Shown: in pieces, positions 26,406 through 34,870 of the stretch
How positions within the stretch are numbered: the stretch's first letter is position 1
How the letters are laid out: every line of letters starts with the position of its first letter
DNA from: Filimonas zeae
GTDB lineage: Bacteria; Bacteroidota; Bacteroidia; Chitinophagales; Chitinophagaceae
Direction of reading: 5' to 3'
Assembly: GCF_014641615.1 (NCBI RefSeq)
Contig: NZ_BMIB01000001.1
Location: forward strand, 434,769 to 498,768
Length of the DNA: 64,000 nucleotides
Program-made: the position numbers and the translations under genes
The notes under the pieces: model-generated
What the model was told of the DNA's origin: nothing
The model's database searches: none
What the model saw: only the letters and a program-made list of their open reading frames with translations

Positions 26406-28226
26406 TCAGCTACCAATAACAGGTGCGGCCTGTATCAGCTGACGTGTATATTCACTTTGAGGGTGGGTATACACCTGTTCGGCGGGGCCGCATTCTTCTA
26501 TCCGCCCTTTTTGCATTACCATAATACGATCGCTGATATAACGTACCACAGAAAGATCGTGCGAGATAAACACCGAAGTAAAGCTGAACTCCTTTTTCAG
26601 ATCGTTCAGCAGGTTCAGCACCTGCGCCTGTACACTCACATCCAGTGCCGATACACTTTCATCACACACTACAAAAGAAGGGCGCAAGGCTAATGCCCGT
26701 GCAATAACAATCCGCTGCCGCTGCCCGCCACTGAACTCATGCGGATAACGGTGATAATGTTCCGGCAGCAGGTTTACCTTTTGCAGCAGTTCGGTTACCA
26801 GTTGTTTACGTTGCTGTTCGCCATTGCCTATACCATGTACCTGTAGTACTTCAGCAATAGCAGGCCCTATCTTTTTCCGTGGGTTTAATGAGGAATACGG
26901 GTCCTGAAATATAATCTGCACATCGCGCCTTAACTCCGTAAGTTCGGTTTTGTTGAGGCTGAGTAATGAGCGGCCTTTATAAAGAATGTCGCCGGAGGTA
27001 GCGGGTGTAAGCCTTAACAATGCACGGCCTAAAGTAGATTTACCACAGCCAGATTCACCCACCAGGCCGAGGGTTTCGCCTTCATATACCGTAAAGCTTA
27101 CATCGTTTACTGCCTGGGTGCAGGAGGTAACCTTGCCTAAGAAGTTGCGCTTGCGTGGGTACCATACGCGTAGCTGGTTTACCTGAATGAGCGGTATGGC
27201 ATTGTTAGCACTGGTGCAGTTGTTGTTGCTTGTAACAGGCGCTTTTTCTGTTACCACTACCGTAGGAAATGCTGTATTGTCTGTAGCTATAGCAGGCGTT
27301 ATTGTTTCAGGGGCAACCATTTCCGGAGCAACAGTTGTTTCTGTAATGTCACCAGCATTAACATTTAGAAAGTCGCTCACTACCGGCAGCCTTTGTCCTT
27401 TAGGATATAGCGCCGGCCGGCAGGCGAGTAAGGCTTTGGTGTATGGATGGGCAGGGTGCGCAAAGAGTAGCTTGGCAGGCCCTTCTTCCACAACCGCTCC
27501 TTTGTACATCACCACTATGCGGTCGGCTATTTCACTTACCACGCCCAGATCGTGCGTAATAAAAAGTACGCCCACCTGCTTTTGCAGTTGTAGTTCTTTT
27601 ATCAGTTCCAGTATACTTTTCTGCACGGTTACATCCAGTGCAGTAGTAGGCTCATCGCAAATAAGCAGATCGGGGTTGCAACTCATAGCCATGGCTATCA
27701 TTACCCGTTGCTTTTGTCCGCCGCTTATCTGATGCGGATAGCTGTTGTATATACGTTCCGGATCGGGCAGGCGCACCTGCTTAAACAAAGCAATGGTTTG
27801 TGCGTGGGCCTGTTTACGGGAAAGCTTCAGATGTTGTTGCAGGGCTTCGGCTACCTGATGCCCGCAGGTATATACGGGGTTCAGCGAGGTCATTGGCTCC
27901 TGAAAAATCATGGCAATACGTCTTCCGCGTAACTGCTGCATTTGCGCAGGGCTAGCCTGTAGTAAATCTTCCCTGCCCGAAGCGGAACTGTTAAACCAGA
28001 TATGCCCGCTTGTATATTGTGCAGGAGGAGAGGATAGCAGGCGCATTACCGACAGGGAAGTAACAGACTTGCCCGACCCGGATTCGCCCACTACGGCTAC
28101 CAGTTCGCCCTTGTTTACCGTTATAGATACTGCTTTCAATGCACGGTTAACGGTTCCGTTACCTGTAAAGTCTACCGAAAGCGCATCTACATGCAATAAG
28201 CCGGTATGTTCAGCATTATCCGCCAT
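26406..28226 (-). CDS. Fused two-domain peptide ABC transporter ATPase (DppD-DppF type)
   Basis: The 606-residue cytoplasmic protein contains two complete ATPase domains of the oligopeptide/dipeptide importer type. Domain 1 has Walker A GESGSGKS (47-54), signature ISGGQKQR and Walker [13 protein letters not shown]; domain 2 has Walker [10 protein letters not shown] (about 389-397), signature FSGGQRQR and [11 protein letters not shown]. Each is followed by the oligopeptide-type [11 protein letters not shown] or [11 protein letters not shown] tail. The linker (about 280-345) is rich in Val, Ala, Pro, Glu and Thr. No permease or binding protein is adjacent. Its ATG overlaps the amn stop by one base (TAATG), so translation is probably coupled. 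Confidence 0.93.
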   Translation of the reverse strand: MADNAEHTGLLHVDALSVDFTGNGTVNRALKAVSITVNKGELVAVVGESGSGKSVTSLSVMRLLSSPPAQYTSGHIWFNSSASGREDLLQASPAQMQQLRGRRIAMIFQEPMTSLNPVYTCGHQVAEALQQHLKLSRKQAHAQTIALFKQVRLPDPERIYNSYPHQISGGQKQRVMIAMAMSCNPDLLICDEPTTALDVTVQKSILELIKELQLQKQVGVLFITHDLGVVSEIADRIVVMYKGAVVEEGPAKLLFAHPAHPYTKALLACRPALYPKGQRLPVVSDFLNVNAGDITETTVAPEMVAPETITPAIATDNTAFPTVVVTEKAPVTSNNNCTSANNAIPLIQVNQLRVWYPRKRNFLGKVTSCTQAVNDVSFTVYEGETLGLVGESGCGKSTLGRALLRLTPATSGDILYKGRSLLSLNKTELTELRRDVQIIFQDPYSSLNPRKKIGPAIAEVLQVHGIGNGEQQRKQLVTELLQKVNLLPEHYHRYPHEFSGGQRQRIVIARALALRPSFVVCDESVSALDVSVQAQVLNLLNDLKKEFSFTSVFISHDLSVVRYISDRIMVMQKGRIEECGPAEQVYTHPQSEYTRQLIQAAPVIGS

Positions 28227-28996
28227 TAAAACCTCAGATGCCTTACGGTTGCGCCGTTATTGATGAGCTGTTTCAGCGAGTCAATGCCAATACGCAAATG
28301 CTTTTCCACAAACTGGGCGGTTACCTTGGTATCGCTGGCTTCTGTTTTTACGCCTTCTGGTATCATGGGTTGGTCGCTTACCAGCAGCAGTGCCCCGGTG
28401 GGTATGTGATTGTGGAAGCCTACGGTAAAAATGGTAGCTGTTTCCATATCAATGGCATAGGCGCGTATCTTTTTCAGGTAGTCTTTAAACTCTTCATCAT
28501 GCTCCCACACGCGGCGGTTCATGGTATACACGGTGCCGGTCCAGTAATCAATCTGGTAATCGCGTATAGTGGTAGAGATGGCTTTCTGTAATGCAAACGC
28601 AGGCATAGCAGGCACCTCGGGCGGAAAATAGTCATCAGAAGTACCCTCGCCGCGTATAGCAGCAATAGGCAGTATCAGATCGCCTATTTTGTTTCTCTTT
28701 TTTAAACCACCGCATTTGCCCAGAAACAGTACTGCCTCGGGTTTTATAGCCGCCAGCAAATCCATAATAGTAGCAGCGTTGGGGCTGCCCATGCTGAAGT
28801 TAATAATGGTAATGCCTTCTGCGGTTGCGCACTGAAAAGGGCGGTCGCGGCCTATTACATCTACACCGTGCCAGTCAGCAAACATCTGTACGTAATTACT
28901 GAAATTGGTAAGCAGAATGTACTTGCTGAAATTCTCTATTTTTTCTCCTGTGTACCGGGGGAGCCAGTTGTTGATAATCTCTTCTTTTGTTTTCAT
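28226..28996 (-). CDS. amn: AMP nucleosidase
   Basis: AMP nucleosidase hydrolyses AMP to adenine and ribose 5-phosphate, controlling adenylate pools. The 256-residue protein corresponds to the short form found in Bacteroidota, a nucleoside-phosphorylase-fold enzyme without the extra N-terminal domain of the enterobacterial protein. Seen motifs are INFSMGSPNAATIMDLLAAIKPEAVLFLGKCGGL, the IRGEGTSDDYFPPEVPA loop and the substrate-binding YAIDMETATIFTVGF with the conserved Met-Glu pair, then LLLVSDQPM. It overlaps the ABC ATPase gene by one base and is divergent from the HsdR-N-like gene with a 44-base gap. Confidence 0.93.
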   Translation of the reverse strand: MKTKEEIINNWLPRYTGEKIENFSKYILLTNFSNYVQMFADWHGVDVIGRDRPFQCATAEGITIINFSMGSPNAATIMDLLAAIKPEAVLFLGKCGGLKKRNKIGDLILPIAAIRGEGTSDDYFPPEVPAMPAFALQKAISTTIRDYQIDYWTGTVYTMNRRVWEHDEEFKDYLKKIRAYAIDMETATIFTVGFHNHIPTGALLLVSDQPMIPEGVKTEASDTKVTAQFVEKHLRIGIDSLKQLINNGATVRHLRF

Positions 28997-29040
28997 GTGT
29001 ATAATAGCTAAAGTATGAATAGGCAGGCTAGCTTTGTGCT

Positions 29041-29466
29041 ATGGTGAAGATAACATTTCCTGCGCACAATTTCCGGTTCAAAGAGGAGGAGGGGAAAGAA
29101 TGCATTTTTGATGAAGTGCGTTGTAAGTGGGTGAGGCTCACGCCCGAAGAATGGGTGCGGCAGAACTTTATCCAGTACCTGGTACAGGTAAAAGGCTACC
29201 CTACATCTATAATGGCAGTAGAAAAGACCATTAAGCTGGGCGAACTGAAAAAGCGCTGTGATATTGTGGTATACCGCCAGAGTAAACCCTGGATGATTAT
29301 TGAATGCAAAGAAACCGATGTGCCTTTGAATGATGCGGTGGCTGCACAGATATTCCGGTATAATATTACGCTGGATGTAGACTACCTGGTAGTTACCAAC
29401 GGGCACTATACTTATGCTTTAGACACCAGAGCCAGACAGGGGATAGTGGAGTTGCCTGTATTTTAG
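29041..29466 (+). CDS. HsdR N-terminal-domain (PD-(D/E)XK-like) protein, orphan
   Basis: This 141-residue protein matches the stand-alone form of the type I restriction enzyme R-subunit N-terminal domain that is widespread in Bacteroidota. The nuclease-like core is visible: GELKKRCDIVVYRQSKPWMIIECKE, where the Asp and the E-C-K segment correspond to the PD-(D/E)XK catalytic residues, preceded by the helix PEEWVRQNFIQYLV and followed by NDAVAAQIFRYNITLDVDYLVVTNG. There is no helicase, HsdM or HsdS nearby, so it is not a restriction system. TAGCTTTG at 29029-29036 could be a -7 element giving a leaderless or nearly leaderless mRNA. Function unknown. Confidence 0.85.
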   Translation: MVKITFPAHNFRFKEEEGKECIFDEVRCKWVRLTPEEWVRQNFIQYLVQVKGYPTSIMAVEKTIKLGELKKRCDIVVYRQSKPWMIIECKETDVPLNDAVAAQIFRYNITLDVDYLVVTNGHYTYALDTRARQGIVELPVF

Positions 29467-29481
29467 AAACCGTAAACAAAA

Positions 29482-29520
29482 AGAGGATGTACCACTTGTT
29501 GATGGCACACCCTCTCTTTT
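29482..29520. terminator. Bidirectional terminator between the HsdR-N-like gene and gdhA
   Basis: AGAGGATGT at 29482-29490 pairs, with one mismatch, with ACACCCTCT at 29507-29515, flanked by A-rich sequence on the left and CTTTTTAT on the right, so it can end transcripts from both convergent genes. Confidence 0.7.
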
Positions 29521-29541
29521 TATAATGTAGTTGTTAATCTA

Positions 29542-30966
29542 CTATGGGAATATACCCAGTTCAGCATAAGAAGTACCTACCTTGTTAATAGCTACCACAA
29601 ATGCAGCGGTACGCATATCAGGGATGGCAGGATTGCTCAGCCAGGTATTCATGATTTCGCGGGTAGCTTCAATCATGGTTTCTTCCAGACCGCTGTGTAC
29701 CAGATCTACCTCATCAGCGCCATGTGCAATGAATTTTCTATCCTGGTCACTCACTTTTTTACCGGTCAGGTCTTCAATAGTGCTCAGGATGTGCATGTTC
29801 ATATTCTCGTCAAAGCGTTTGCCCAAACGGCCGTAACGTACGTGGCTCAGGTTCTTCAGCCACTCAAAGTAAGATACGGTAACACCACCGGCGTTCAGAT
29901 ACATATCCGGAATTACCAGGGTACCTTTTTTAGCAAATATCTCATCCGCTTCAGGCGTTAATGGACCGTTTGCCGCTTCACCAATAATTTTGGCTTTTAC
30001 GTTAGGCGCGTTGTCGCCGTTAATAACGTTTTCCAGTGCAGCAGGAATCAGAATATCGCACTCCAGTTCCAGTGCATCTGTGCTTTTAGCCAGGTTGGTA
30101 GCACCGGGGAAATTGAGGATAGAACCGGTAGCTTTTCTGTGCTGGAATACTTCTTCTTCGTTCAGGCCGGCAGCGTTGAAGATAGCGCCTTCAAACTCGG
30201 CAATGGCAACAACTTTAGCACCACCTTCGCGGAAGAATTTGGCAGAGTGGTAACCCACGTTACCCAGGCCCTGTACTACCACGGTTTTTTCTTTTACGCC
30301 AGGGGTAAGACCTAAGCGCTCCATAACCTGCGGCATGTTACATACCTCTCTTACACCAAAAAATACACCCAGGCCGGTAGCTTCTTTACGGCCACGTACA
30401 CCGCCCTGCGATACAGGTTTACCGGTAACGCAGGCCATACCATCTACTTCGCCGGGGTTCATGCTCATATAAGTATCCAGTATCCAGGCCATTTCTCTTT
30501 CGCCGGTACCGTAGTCAGGCGCAGGCACGTCTGTACCGGGTCCGATGAACTTTTTCTTAATCAGTTCAGAAGTGTAACGGCGGGTAATCTTCTGCAGTTC
30601 AAACTCGCTGTAAGAACGTGGGTTGATTTTGATACCACCTTTACCACCACCAAAAGGAACGTTTACAATAGCACACTTGTAAGTCATCAGTGCCGCCAGT
30701 GCCATTACCTCATCCTGGTTAACCGCTTCGCTGAAACGGATACCACCTTTACACGGCGTTTTGTGGTGACTGTGCTGTACGCGGTAGGCTTCAATTACCT
30801 CGATATTTCCATCATCACGGCGTACAGGGAATTTCATTCTGTATACAGCGTTACAGGCTTTGATCTGCTCCAGGATACCGGCTTCCCATTTGGTAAATCC
30901 GGCAGCCTTATCAAAACTTTTATTTACACTGTCAAAAAAGCTATAGTGCTGTTCTTGTTCGGACAT
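29542..30966 (-). CDS. gdhA: Glutamate dehydrogenase (Glu/Leu/Phe/Val family)
   Basis: The 474-residue enzyme interconverts glutamate with 2-oxoglutarate and ammonium using NAD(P). The substrate-binding region has CKGGIRFSEAVNQDEVMALAALMTYKCAIVNVPFGGGKGGI with the conserved lysines and the PAPDYGTGEREMAWILDTY segment. The dinucleotide-binding domain carries VVQGLGNVGYHSAKFF, and EAANGPLTPEAD and DMYLNAGGVTVSYFEWLKNLSH follow. The length is between the 420-residue archaeal-like and 450-residue hexameric types. Monocistronic; whether it prefers NADH or NADPH cannot be told by eye. Upstream, the minus strand reads TAATTTTG at 31047-31040, a plausible -7 element. Confidence 0.95.
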   Translation of the reverse strand: MSEQEQHYSFFDSVNKSFDKAAGFTKWEAGILEQIKACNAVYRMKFPVRRDDGNIEVIEAYRVQHSHHKTPCKGGIRFSEAVNQDEVMALAALMTYKCAIVNVPFGGGKGGIKINPRSYSEFELQKITRRYTSELIKKKFIGPGTDVPAPDYGTGEREMAWILDTYMSMNPGEVDGMACVTGKPVSQGGVRGRKEATGLGVFFGVREVCNMPQVMERLGLTPGVKEKTVVVQGLGNVGYHSAKFFREGGAKVVAIAEFEGAIFNAAGLNEEEVFQHRKATGSILNFPGATNLAKSTDALELECDILIPAALENVINGDNAPNVKAKIIGEAANGPLTPEADEIFAKKGTLVIPDMYLNAGGVTVSYFEWLKNLSHVRYGRLGKRFDENMNMHILSTIEDLTGKKVSDQDRKFIAHGADEVDLVHSGLEETMIEATREIMNTWLSNPAIPDMRTAAFVVAINKVGTSYAELGIFP

Positions 30967-31039
30967 AAACTGGATTTAATAGGTTCTTTTATTACTGTTT
31001 TTTCAATGTGCGAAAAGGGTACTGTTGTTTTCTGCGAGG

Positions 31040-31066
31040 CAAAATTAGGGGGAAAGGTAATAGCAA
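31040..31066 (-). promoter_or_regulatory. Possible gdhA promoter
   Basis: On the minus strand TTG (31066-31064) precedes TAATTTTG (31047-31040) by 16 bases. The -7 element is a perfect TAnnTTTG but the spacer is short. It would give a leader of about 70 bases. Confidence 0.4.
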
Positions 31067-31091
31067 ACGCGTGTTAGTTTTGTTATTTTTT

Positions 31092-31117
31092 CTTTTTTCA
31101 GGAAAAACTGAAAAAAG
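31092..31117. repeat. Perfect 10-bp inverted repeat in the tdk-gdhA gap
   Basis: CTTTTTTCAG at 31092-31101 and CTGAAAAAAG at 31108-31117 are exact complements around GAAAAA. The outer GCGTG (31070-31074) and CACGC (31118-31122) are also complementary. No U-tract follows on the minus strand, so a simple terminator for tdk is not supported; an operator or imperfect terminator is possible. Confidence 0.5.
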
Positions 31118-31223
31118 CACGCTGGCCTGCGTAACTGCCCTACAATCAAACGCTGCGGGCAGTGCCCACTTTGGGGGCAGTACCCGGCAAGGTTACCCGG
31201 CATAACTAATTTTGGCGAAAGTT

Positions 31224-31787
31224 TTACAGGTGGTAACAATGCCTGCACAGGGGCTCGTATACATCGGTTTCGCCCAATAATACCTGATTGCCACCGGCTT
31301 TTTTGCGGTGACTGAGGTTAGCGATATTGCCACAGCGTACGCATATGGCATGTAGTTTGGTTATATAGTCTGCAATTGCCAGCAACTGTGGCATAGGGCC
31401 AAACGGTTTACCCGTATAATCCATATCCAGGCCCGCAACAATCACCCGAACGCCCCTCACAGCTAAAGTTTCACAAACATGAATGATTTCTTCGTCGAAA
31501 AACTGTGCCTCGTCAATACCCACAACGTCCACATCCTGGGCCAGCAACAGAATGGTCTGGGAATTATCAATAGGAGTAGAAATAATAGCATTGGAATCAT
31601 GACTTACTACCTGCATTTCGTGGTAGCGTGTATCTATTGCCGGTTTAAAAATCTCCACTTTCAGGTTGGCAATCTTTACCCTTTTCAGCCTGCGTATCAG
31701 TTCTTCCGTTTTTCCACTGAACATAGAACCGCAAATCACCTCTATCCAGCCTCTTCGTTCGCCAGTAATGTTAGGTTCGATAAACAT
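31224..31787 (-). CDS. tdk: Thymidine kinase
   Basis: Thymidine kinase phosphorylates thymidine for salvage into dTMP. The 187-residue protein is the bacterial type II enzyme: the P-loop is [11 protein letters not shown] (about 20-30), the Walker B-like [14 protein letters not shown] contains the catalytic Glu, the flexible lasso follows at [18 protein letters not shown], and a zinc-binding set is provided by CVRCG and PLCRHC. It is divergent from the Gln/Pro-rich protein gene. A GC-rich stretch with two GGGCAGT repeats complementary to ACTGCCC (31134-31180) lies just downstream. Confidence 0.95.
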   Translation of the reverse strand: MFIEPNITGERRGWIEVICGSMFSGKTEELIRRLKRVKIANLKVEIFKPAIDTRYHEMQVVSHDSNAIISTPIDNSQTILLLAQDVDVVGIDEAQFFDEEIIHVCETLAVRGVRVIVAGLDMDYTGKPFGPMPQLLAIADYITKLHAICVRCGNIANLSHRKKAGGNQVLLGETDVYEPLCRHCYHL

Positions 31788-31874
31788 TTGTAAATAGTTG
31801 TATTTGAAGGAAAAACCTTAGTAACTTTAAGTAACCGTTTCCATTTTCTCACGCCCCCCAAAAGTACAGATACT

Positions 31875-33059
31875 ATGGAAAGAGTAGCGACATTGATTTA
31901 TAAATTGCTGGATCAGTACCAAAATCAGGTAGGGGCAGGCAAAATGATGATGACGGCCCAGATGCTGCTGAGTGAATTACAACAATACGAGCAGGCATCG
32001 GCAAACGGCTTGTCAAACAAAGTAACCGTAGTAATACCCTCGGTAGTGCAAGCAGCGCCTGAGGTAGCAGCCGCTATACCTGCGGCGGCGCCATCCGCTG
32101 TAAGTGCGCAACAGCCCATACAGCAAAAACAGCCTTATCAGCAATACCAGCAATATCAGCCGGCAGCCAGCTGGCAGGCACCGCCGCAACCCGCGCCGGT
32201 ACCTAAGCAGTCGGTAGTTGTACAGCAACCTGCACAATCAGTTTCTGTGCAGCAACCAGTAAGTAACGGGCAAGGCGTTTCTCAGCCACCTGTGACGAAT
32301 GGACATCAGCAACCTGTGTTAAACGGGCAATCTGCTGCTGTGCAGCAACCAGCAGCGCATACACAAACTGCCGCATTGCAACAACAGAACGCACCGGCAA
32401 ACCAGCAACCAGTTTATATACAGCAGCAGCCTTCTGCAGCGCAGCCATATATTTCAGCACAACAGCAAACGCTGCCTCCGTTTGCACCGCAGCAACCCGC
32501 GGCAAACCCGCAGCAGTCCTGGCAGGCCGCGCAGCAGGCATATCAGGTTCCTCCGCAACAGACGTATCAGGCACCTGCACAGCAACAGCAGGTGCAGGAC
32601 GATGTGCCCGTTGCACAACCGGCTATTCCTTCTGTTCCGCCGGCCGCAGTACAAACAGGCAAAGGCTGGCAGTACGATCCGGTGCATGATGTGCCCACAC
32701 TGGTGCATCAGGGCGCTAACGGTTCTTCAGATGTTAACAGCAAGGCTGCTAACGGAGAAGCCAGCCTGAATGAAAAGCTGAAAGTGGAAAAGATAGAACT
32801 GGGAAGTGTGCTGCAGGAAAGCCCTATCCGCGACCTGAAGAAAGCCATTGCCATTAACGACCGCTATGTATTCATTGCCGAGTTATTCCGGGGCGATGAA
32901 ACCATGTACGAGCGCAGCCTTAAAACCATTAATGGTTTTAATATATTACCCGAAGCGCAGTATTGGATACAGCGAGAACTGAAGGTAAAGCTGGGCTGGA
33001 ACGAACAAAGCGATATTGTTGCTCACTTTGATCAGCTGGTGAGAAGGCGCTTTTCCTGA
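31875..33059 (+). CDS. Gln/Pro-rich protein with conserved C-terminal helical domain
   Basis: I do not recognise a named family. The 394-residue protein has three parts. Residues 1-45 are helical (MERVATLIYKLLDQYQNQVGAGKMMMTAQMLLSELQQYEQ). Residues about 70-260 are low-complexity, dominated by Gln, Pro, Ala, Val and Tyr with recurring QQPV, QQPA and NGQ motifs, and likely disordered. Residues about 295-394 form a compact, well-conserved-looking domain (LKKAIAINDRYVFIAELFRGDETMYERSLKTINGF and YWIQRELKVKLGWN) that I recall from proteins across Bacteroidota. No signal peptide is present, so it is cytoplasmic. Its last 28 bases overlap the convergent Kdo transferase gene. Confidence 0.7.
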   Translation: MERVATLIYKLLDQYQNQVGAGKMMMTAQMLLSELQQYEQASANGLSNKVTVVIPSVVQAAPEVAAAIPAAAPSAVSAQQPIQQKQPYQQYQQYQPAASWQAPPQPAPVPKQSVVVQQPAQSVSVQQPVSNGQGVSQPPVTNGHQQPVLNGQSAAVQQPAAHTQTAALQQQNAPANQQPVYIQQQPSAAQPYISAQQQTLPPFAPQQPAANPQQSWQAAQQAYQVPPQQTYQAPAQQQQVQDDVPVAQPAIPSVPPAAVQTGKGWQYDPVHDVPTLVHQGANGSSDVNSKAANGEASLNEKLKVEKIELGSVLQESPIRDLKKAIAINDRYVFIAELFRGDETMYERSLKTINGFNILPEAQYWIQRELKVKLGWNEQSDIVAHFDQLVRRRFS

Positions 33060-34285
33060 AAATACTGAAGTATGCTATTGGTAGCGCCTGCATGGGTACG
33101 CACGTAATCTCCTGCTTTTTGGGCAGTAGCAGTATAGAATGCCTGCTGCTGTAGTAGCTGATTCAGTGTGCTTTCCAGATGAAGGGCATCCGGTACGCTG
33201 ATTGCGCCGCCCTGTTCCAGCATTTCCACCGCTTCAAAGTATTTATCGTATACCGGGCCAAACACTACGGGTTTGTGGTATACTGCTGCCTCCAGTATAT
33301 TATGTATGCCATCGCCACCAAAGCCACCGCCTACATAACAGATAGTGGCGTAGTGGTACAGGCGGCTTAGCATACCTATATTATCTATAATAAGCACATT
33401 GGCATTGCCGGTGTAATCTCCTTTTATCCAGTTGCTATACAAAACAGCATGGCGGTACAAGCTCATGCATTCTTTAATACGATCTGGTCCTATATCATGC
33501 GGGGCAATCACAAACCGTATATCGGTATGGGTATTGGCAAAGTGGTCCAGTTCTTTATCATCCTCCGTCCAGGTGCTACCCGCTACAATAACGGCGTGCC
33601 CTTTACAAAAACGGTCTACCGCATCAATGGCAGTAAATTCCTGTGCAATCTGCAGCACACGGTCAAACCGGGTATCGCCCGCCAGTGATACATTATTATA
33701 ACCAGCCTGTTGTAATAACTGCACCGAAGTGGCGTTTTGCACAAAGAAATGGGTAAAGCAGGAAAGCATGCGGCGGTGAAAGGAACCATACCATTGAAAA
33801 AAGGGCTGGTTGCTGCGGAAGATGCCCGATATCAATAATAACGGGATGTTTTGTTGCTGAGCTGCCTGCAGGTAATAGTACCAGAACTCATATTTTACAA
33901 ACAGAACCAGCTGCGGCTGTACTATCTGCATAAAGCGTCTGGCATGGGTGGGAGAATCCATGGGCAGGTAAAAAACCCAGTCCGCACCCGCATAGTTTTT
34001 ACGGATTTCGTAGCCGGAAGGGGAGAAGAAGGTAAGCAGTATCCGTTGCCCGGGGTATTGCGCCCGCAGTTGCTCCAGTACCGGACGTCCCTGTTCAAAT
34101 TCGCCCAGCGAGGCGCAGTGCATCCAGATAACCGGTTGGGTATTGCCGGCAAAAGCCGCTTCCAGTTGTTGAAAAATACCTGTACGCCCGTCCACCCATT
34201 TGCGGGCTTTGGTATTGAATAATGCCAGCACCCGTGCCATTGGCGGGTAAAGAACTAAAAACAGGTGGTAAAAAAGCTTGCCCAT
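33032..34285 (-). CDS. waaA: 3-deoxy-D-manno-octulosonic acid (Kdo) transferase
   Basis: This membrane-anchored GT-B glycosyltransferase adds Kdo from CMP-Kdo to lipid A precursor, starting the lipopolysaccharide core. The ATG complementary to 34283-34285 gives 417 residues; the longer frame starts at TTG and is less likely. The N-terminal helix MGKLFYHLFLVLYPPMARVLALF anchors it, WMHCASLGEFEQGRP carries the catalytic Glu62, and VIVAGSTWTEDDK, FVIAPHD, CYVGGGFGGDGIHNILEAAVYHKPVVFGP are CMP-Kdo-binding family motifs. Whether it adds one or more Kdo residues cannot be predicted. The 3' end overlaps the convergent neighbour by 28 bases. Confidence 0.93.
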   Translation of the reverse strand: MGKLFYHLFLVLYPPMARVLALFNTKARKWVDGRTGIFQQLEAAFAGNTQPVIWMHCASLGEFEQGRPVLEQLRAQYPGQRILLTFFSPSGYEIRKNYAGADWVFYLPMDSPTHARRFMQIVQPQLVLFVKYEFWYYYLQAAQQQNIPLLLISGIFRSNQPFFQWYGSFHRRMLSCFTHFFVQNATSVQLLQQAGYNNVSLAGDTRFDRVLQIAQEFTAIDAVDRFCKGHAVIVAGSTWTEDDKELDHFANTHTDIRFVIAPHDIGPDRIKECMSLYRHAVLYSNWIKGDYTGNANVLIIDNIGMLSRLYHYATICYVGGGFGGDGIHNILEAAVYHKPVVFGPVYDKYFEAVEMLEQGGAISVPDALHLESTLNQLLQQQAFYTATAQKAGDYVRTHAGATNSILQYFQEKRLLTS

Positions 34286-34396
34286 AATAATAGAGACAAA
34301 GAAAATCAAAAAGCAGGAAAGGGAGGTGTGCCGGGGTAACCAGTTTTGCAGCTTAGGCTTATTTTAGCGCCTACCATAAACAAAAAGCAGGCATTT

Positions 34397-34801
34397 ATGA
34401 AACAGTCCGTCAGCTTTGTAACCATTGGAGTAAAAGATTTGCCCCGGATGAAGCAGTTTTATACAGAAGTATTTGGCTGGAAACCGGCGAAGGATAGGGC
34501 AGAAATGGTACTGTTTGCGCTGAATGGGTGTATGCTGGCCCTGTACCCGGAAGAAAAACTGGCGGAGGAAATAGGGGTGATGTTTTCGCAAGGCGCCGGG
34601 AAAGAGCGGGGCAGGCTGATGGCTTTTGCGATTAATCTGGACTCGCGGGAACAGGTGGATGAATGGTTTGCACAATGCCCGGAAAAAGGGATAAAAGTGG
34701 TGCGTTTTCCAGAGCAGGCAGCATGGGGTGGCTACCGCGGTTTTATTGCCGATGTGGAGGAGAATTACTGGGAGATAGTGTGGAATCCGCACTGGAAATA
34801 G
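34397..34801 (+). CDS. VOC superfamily (glyoxalase/bleomycin-resistance fold) protein
   Basis: From the ATG at 34397 the protein has 134 residues, the usual length for a single vicinal-oxygen-chelate unit pair. It begins MKQSVSFVTIGVKDLPRMKQFYTEVFGWKPAKD, the first beta-alpha-beta module, and ends with GGYRGFIADVEENYWEIVWNPHW, where the Glu of the last strand is the usual metal ligand. The His expected on the first strand is replaced (SFVTIGV), so metal binding is uncertain. The longer upstream reading adds residues unlike the family. Function unknown. Confidence 0.85.
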   Translation: MKQSVSFVTIGVKDLPRMKQFYTEVFGWKPAKDRAEMVLFALNGCMLALYPEEKLAEEIGVMFSQGAGKERGRLMAFAINLDSREQVDEWFAQCPEKGIKVVRFPEQAAWGGYRGFIADVEENYWEIVWNPHWK

Positions 34802-34840
34802 CCCTGGTGCTAACGGTATGGTTTTGATGGGTTTTTGCAC

Positions 34841-34848
34841 TAGTTTTG
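34841..34848 (+). promoter_or_regulatory. -7 element for the nucleotide-sugar operon
   Basis: TAGTTTTG at 34841-34848 is a perfect TAnnTTTG lying 22 bases before the aminotransferase ATG. The nearest upstream TTG (34824-34826) is only 14 bases away, so the -33 element is uncertain. Confidence 0.5.
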
Positions 34849-34870
34849 TCCGCATTCAAAAAAAAGGAAT

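Noticed and set aside
27187..27732. 181-residue plus-strand ORF
   Set aside because: It lies entirely antisense to the fused ABC ATPase, whose motifs are complete; its Ser/Thr/Val-rich composition is a shadow of the opposite codons.
29041..29466. Type I restriction-modification system
   Set aside because: Only an HsdR-N-like domain is present; no helicase motor, methylase or specificity subunit is nearby.
31092..31117. Terminator for tdk
   Set aside because: On the minus strand the hairpin is followed by A-rich, not T-rich, sequence.
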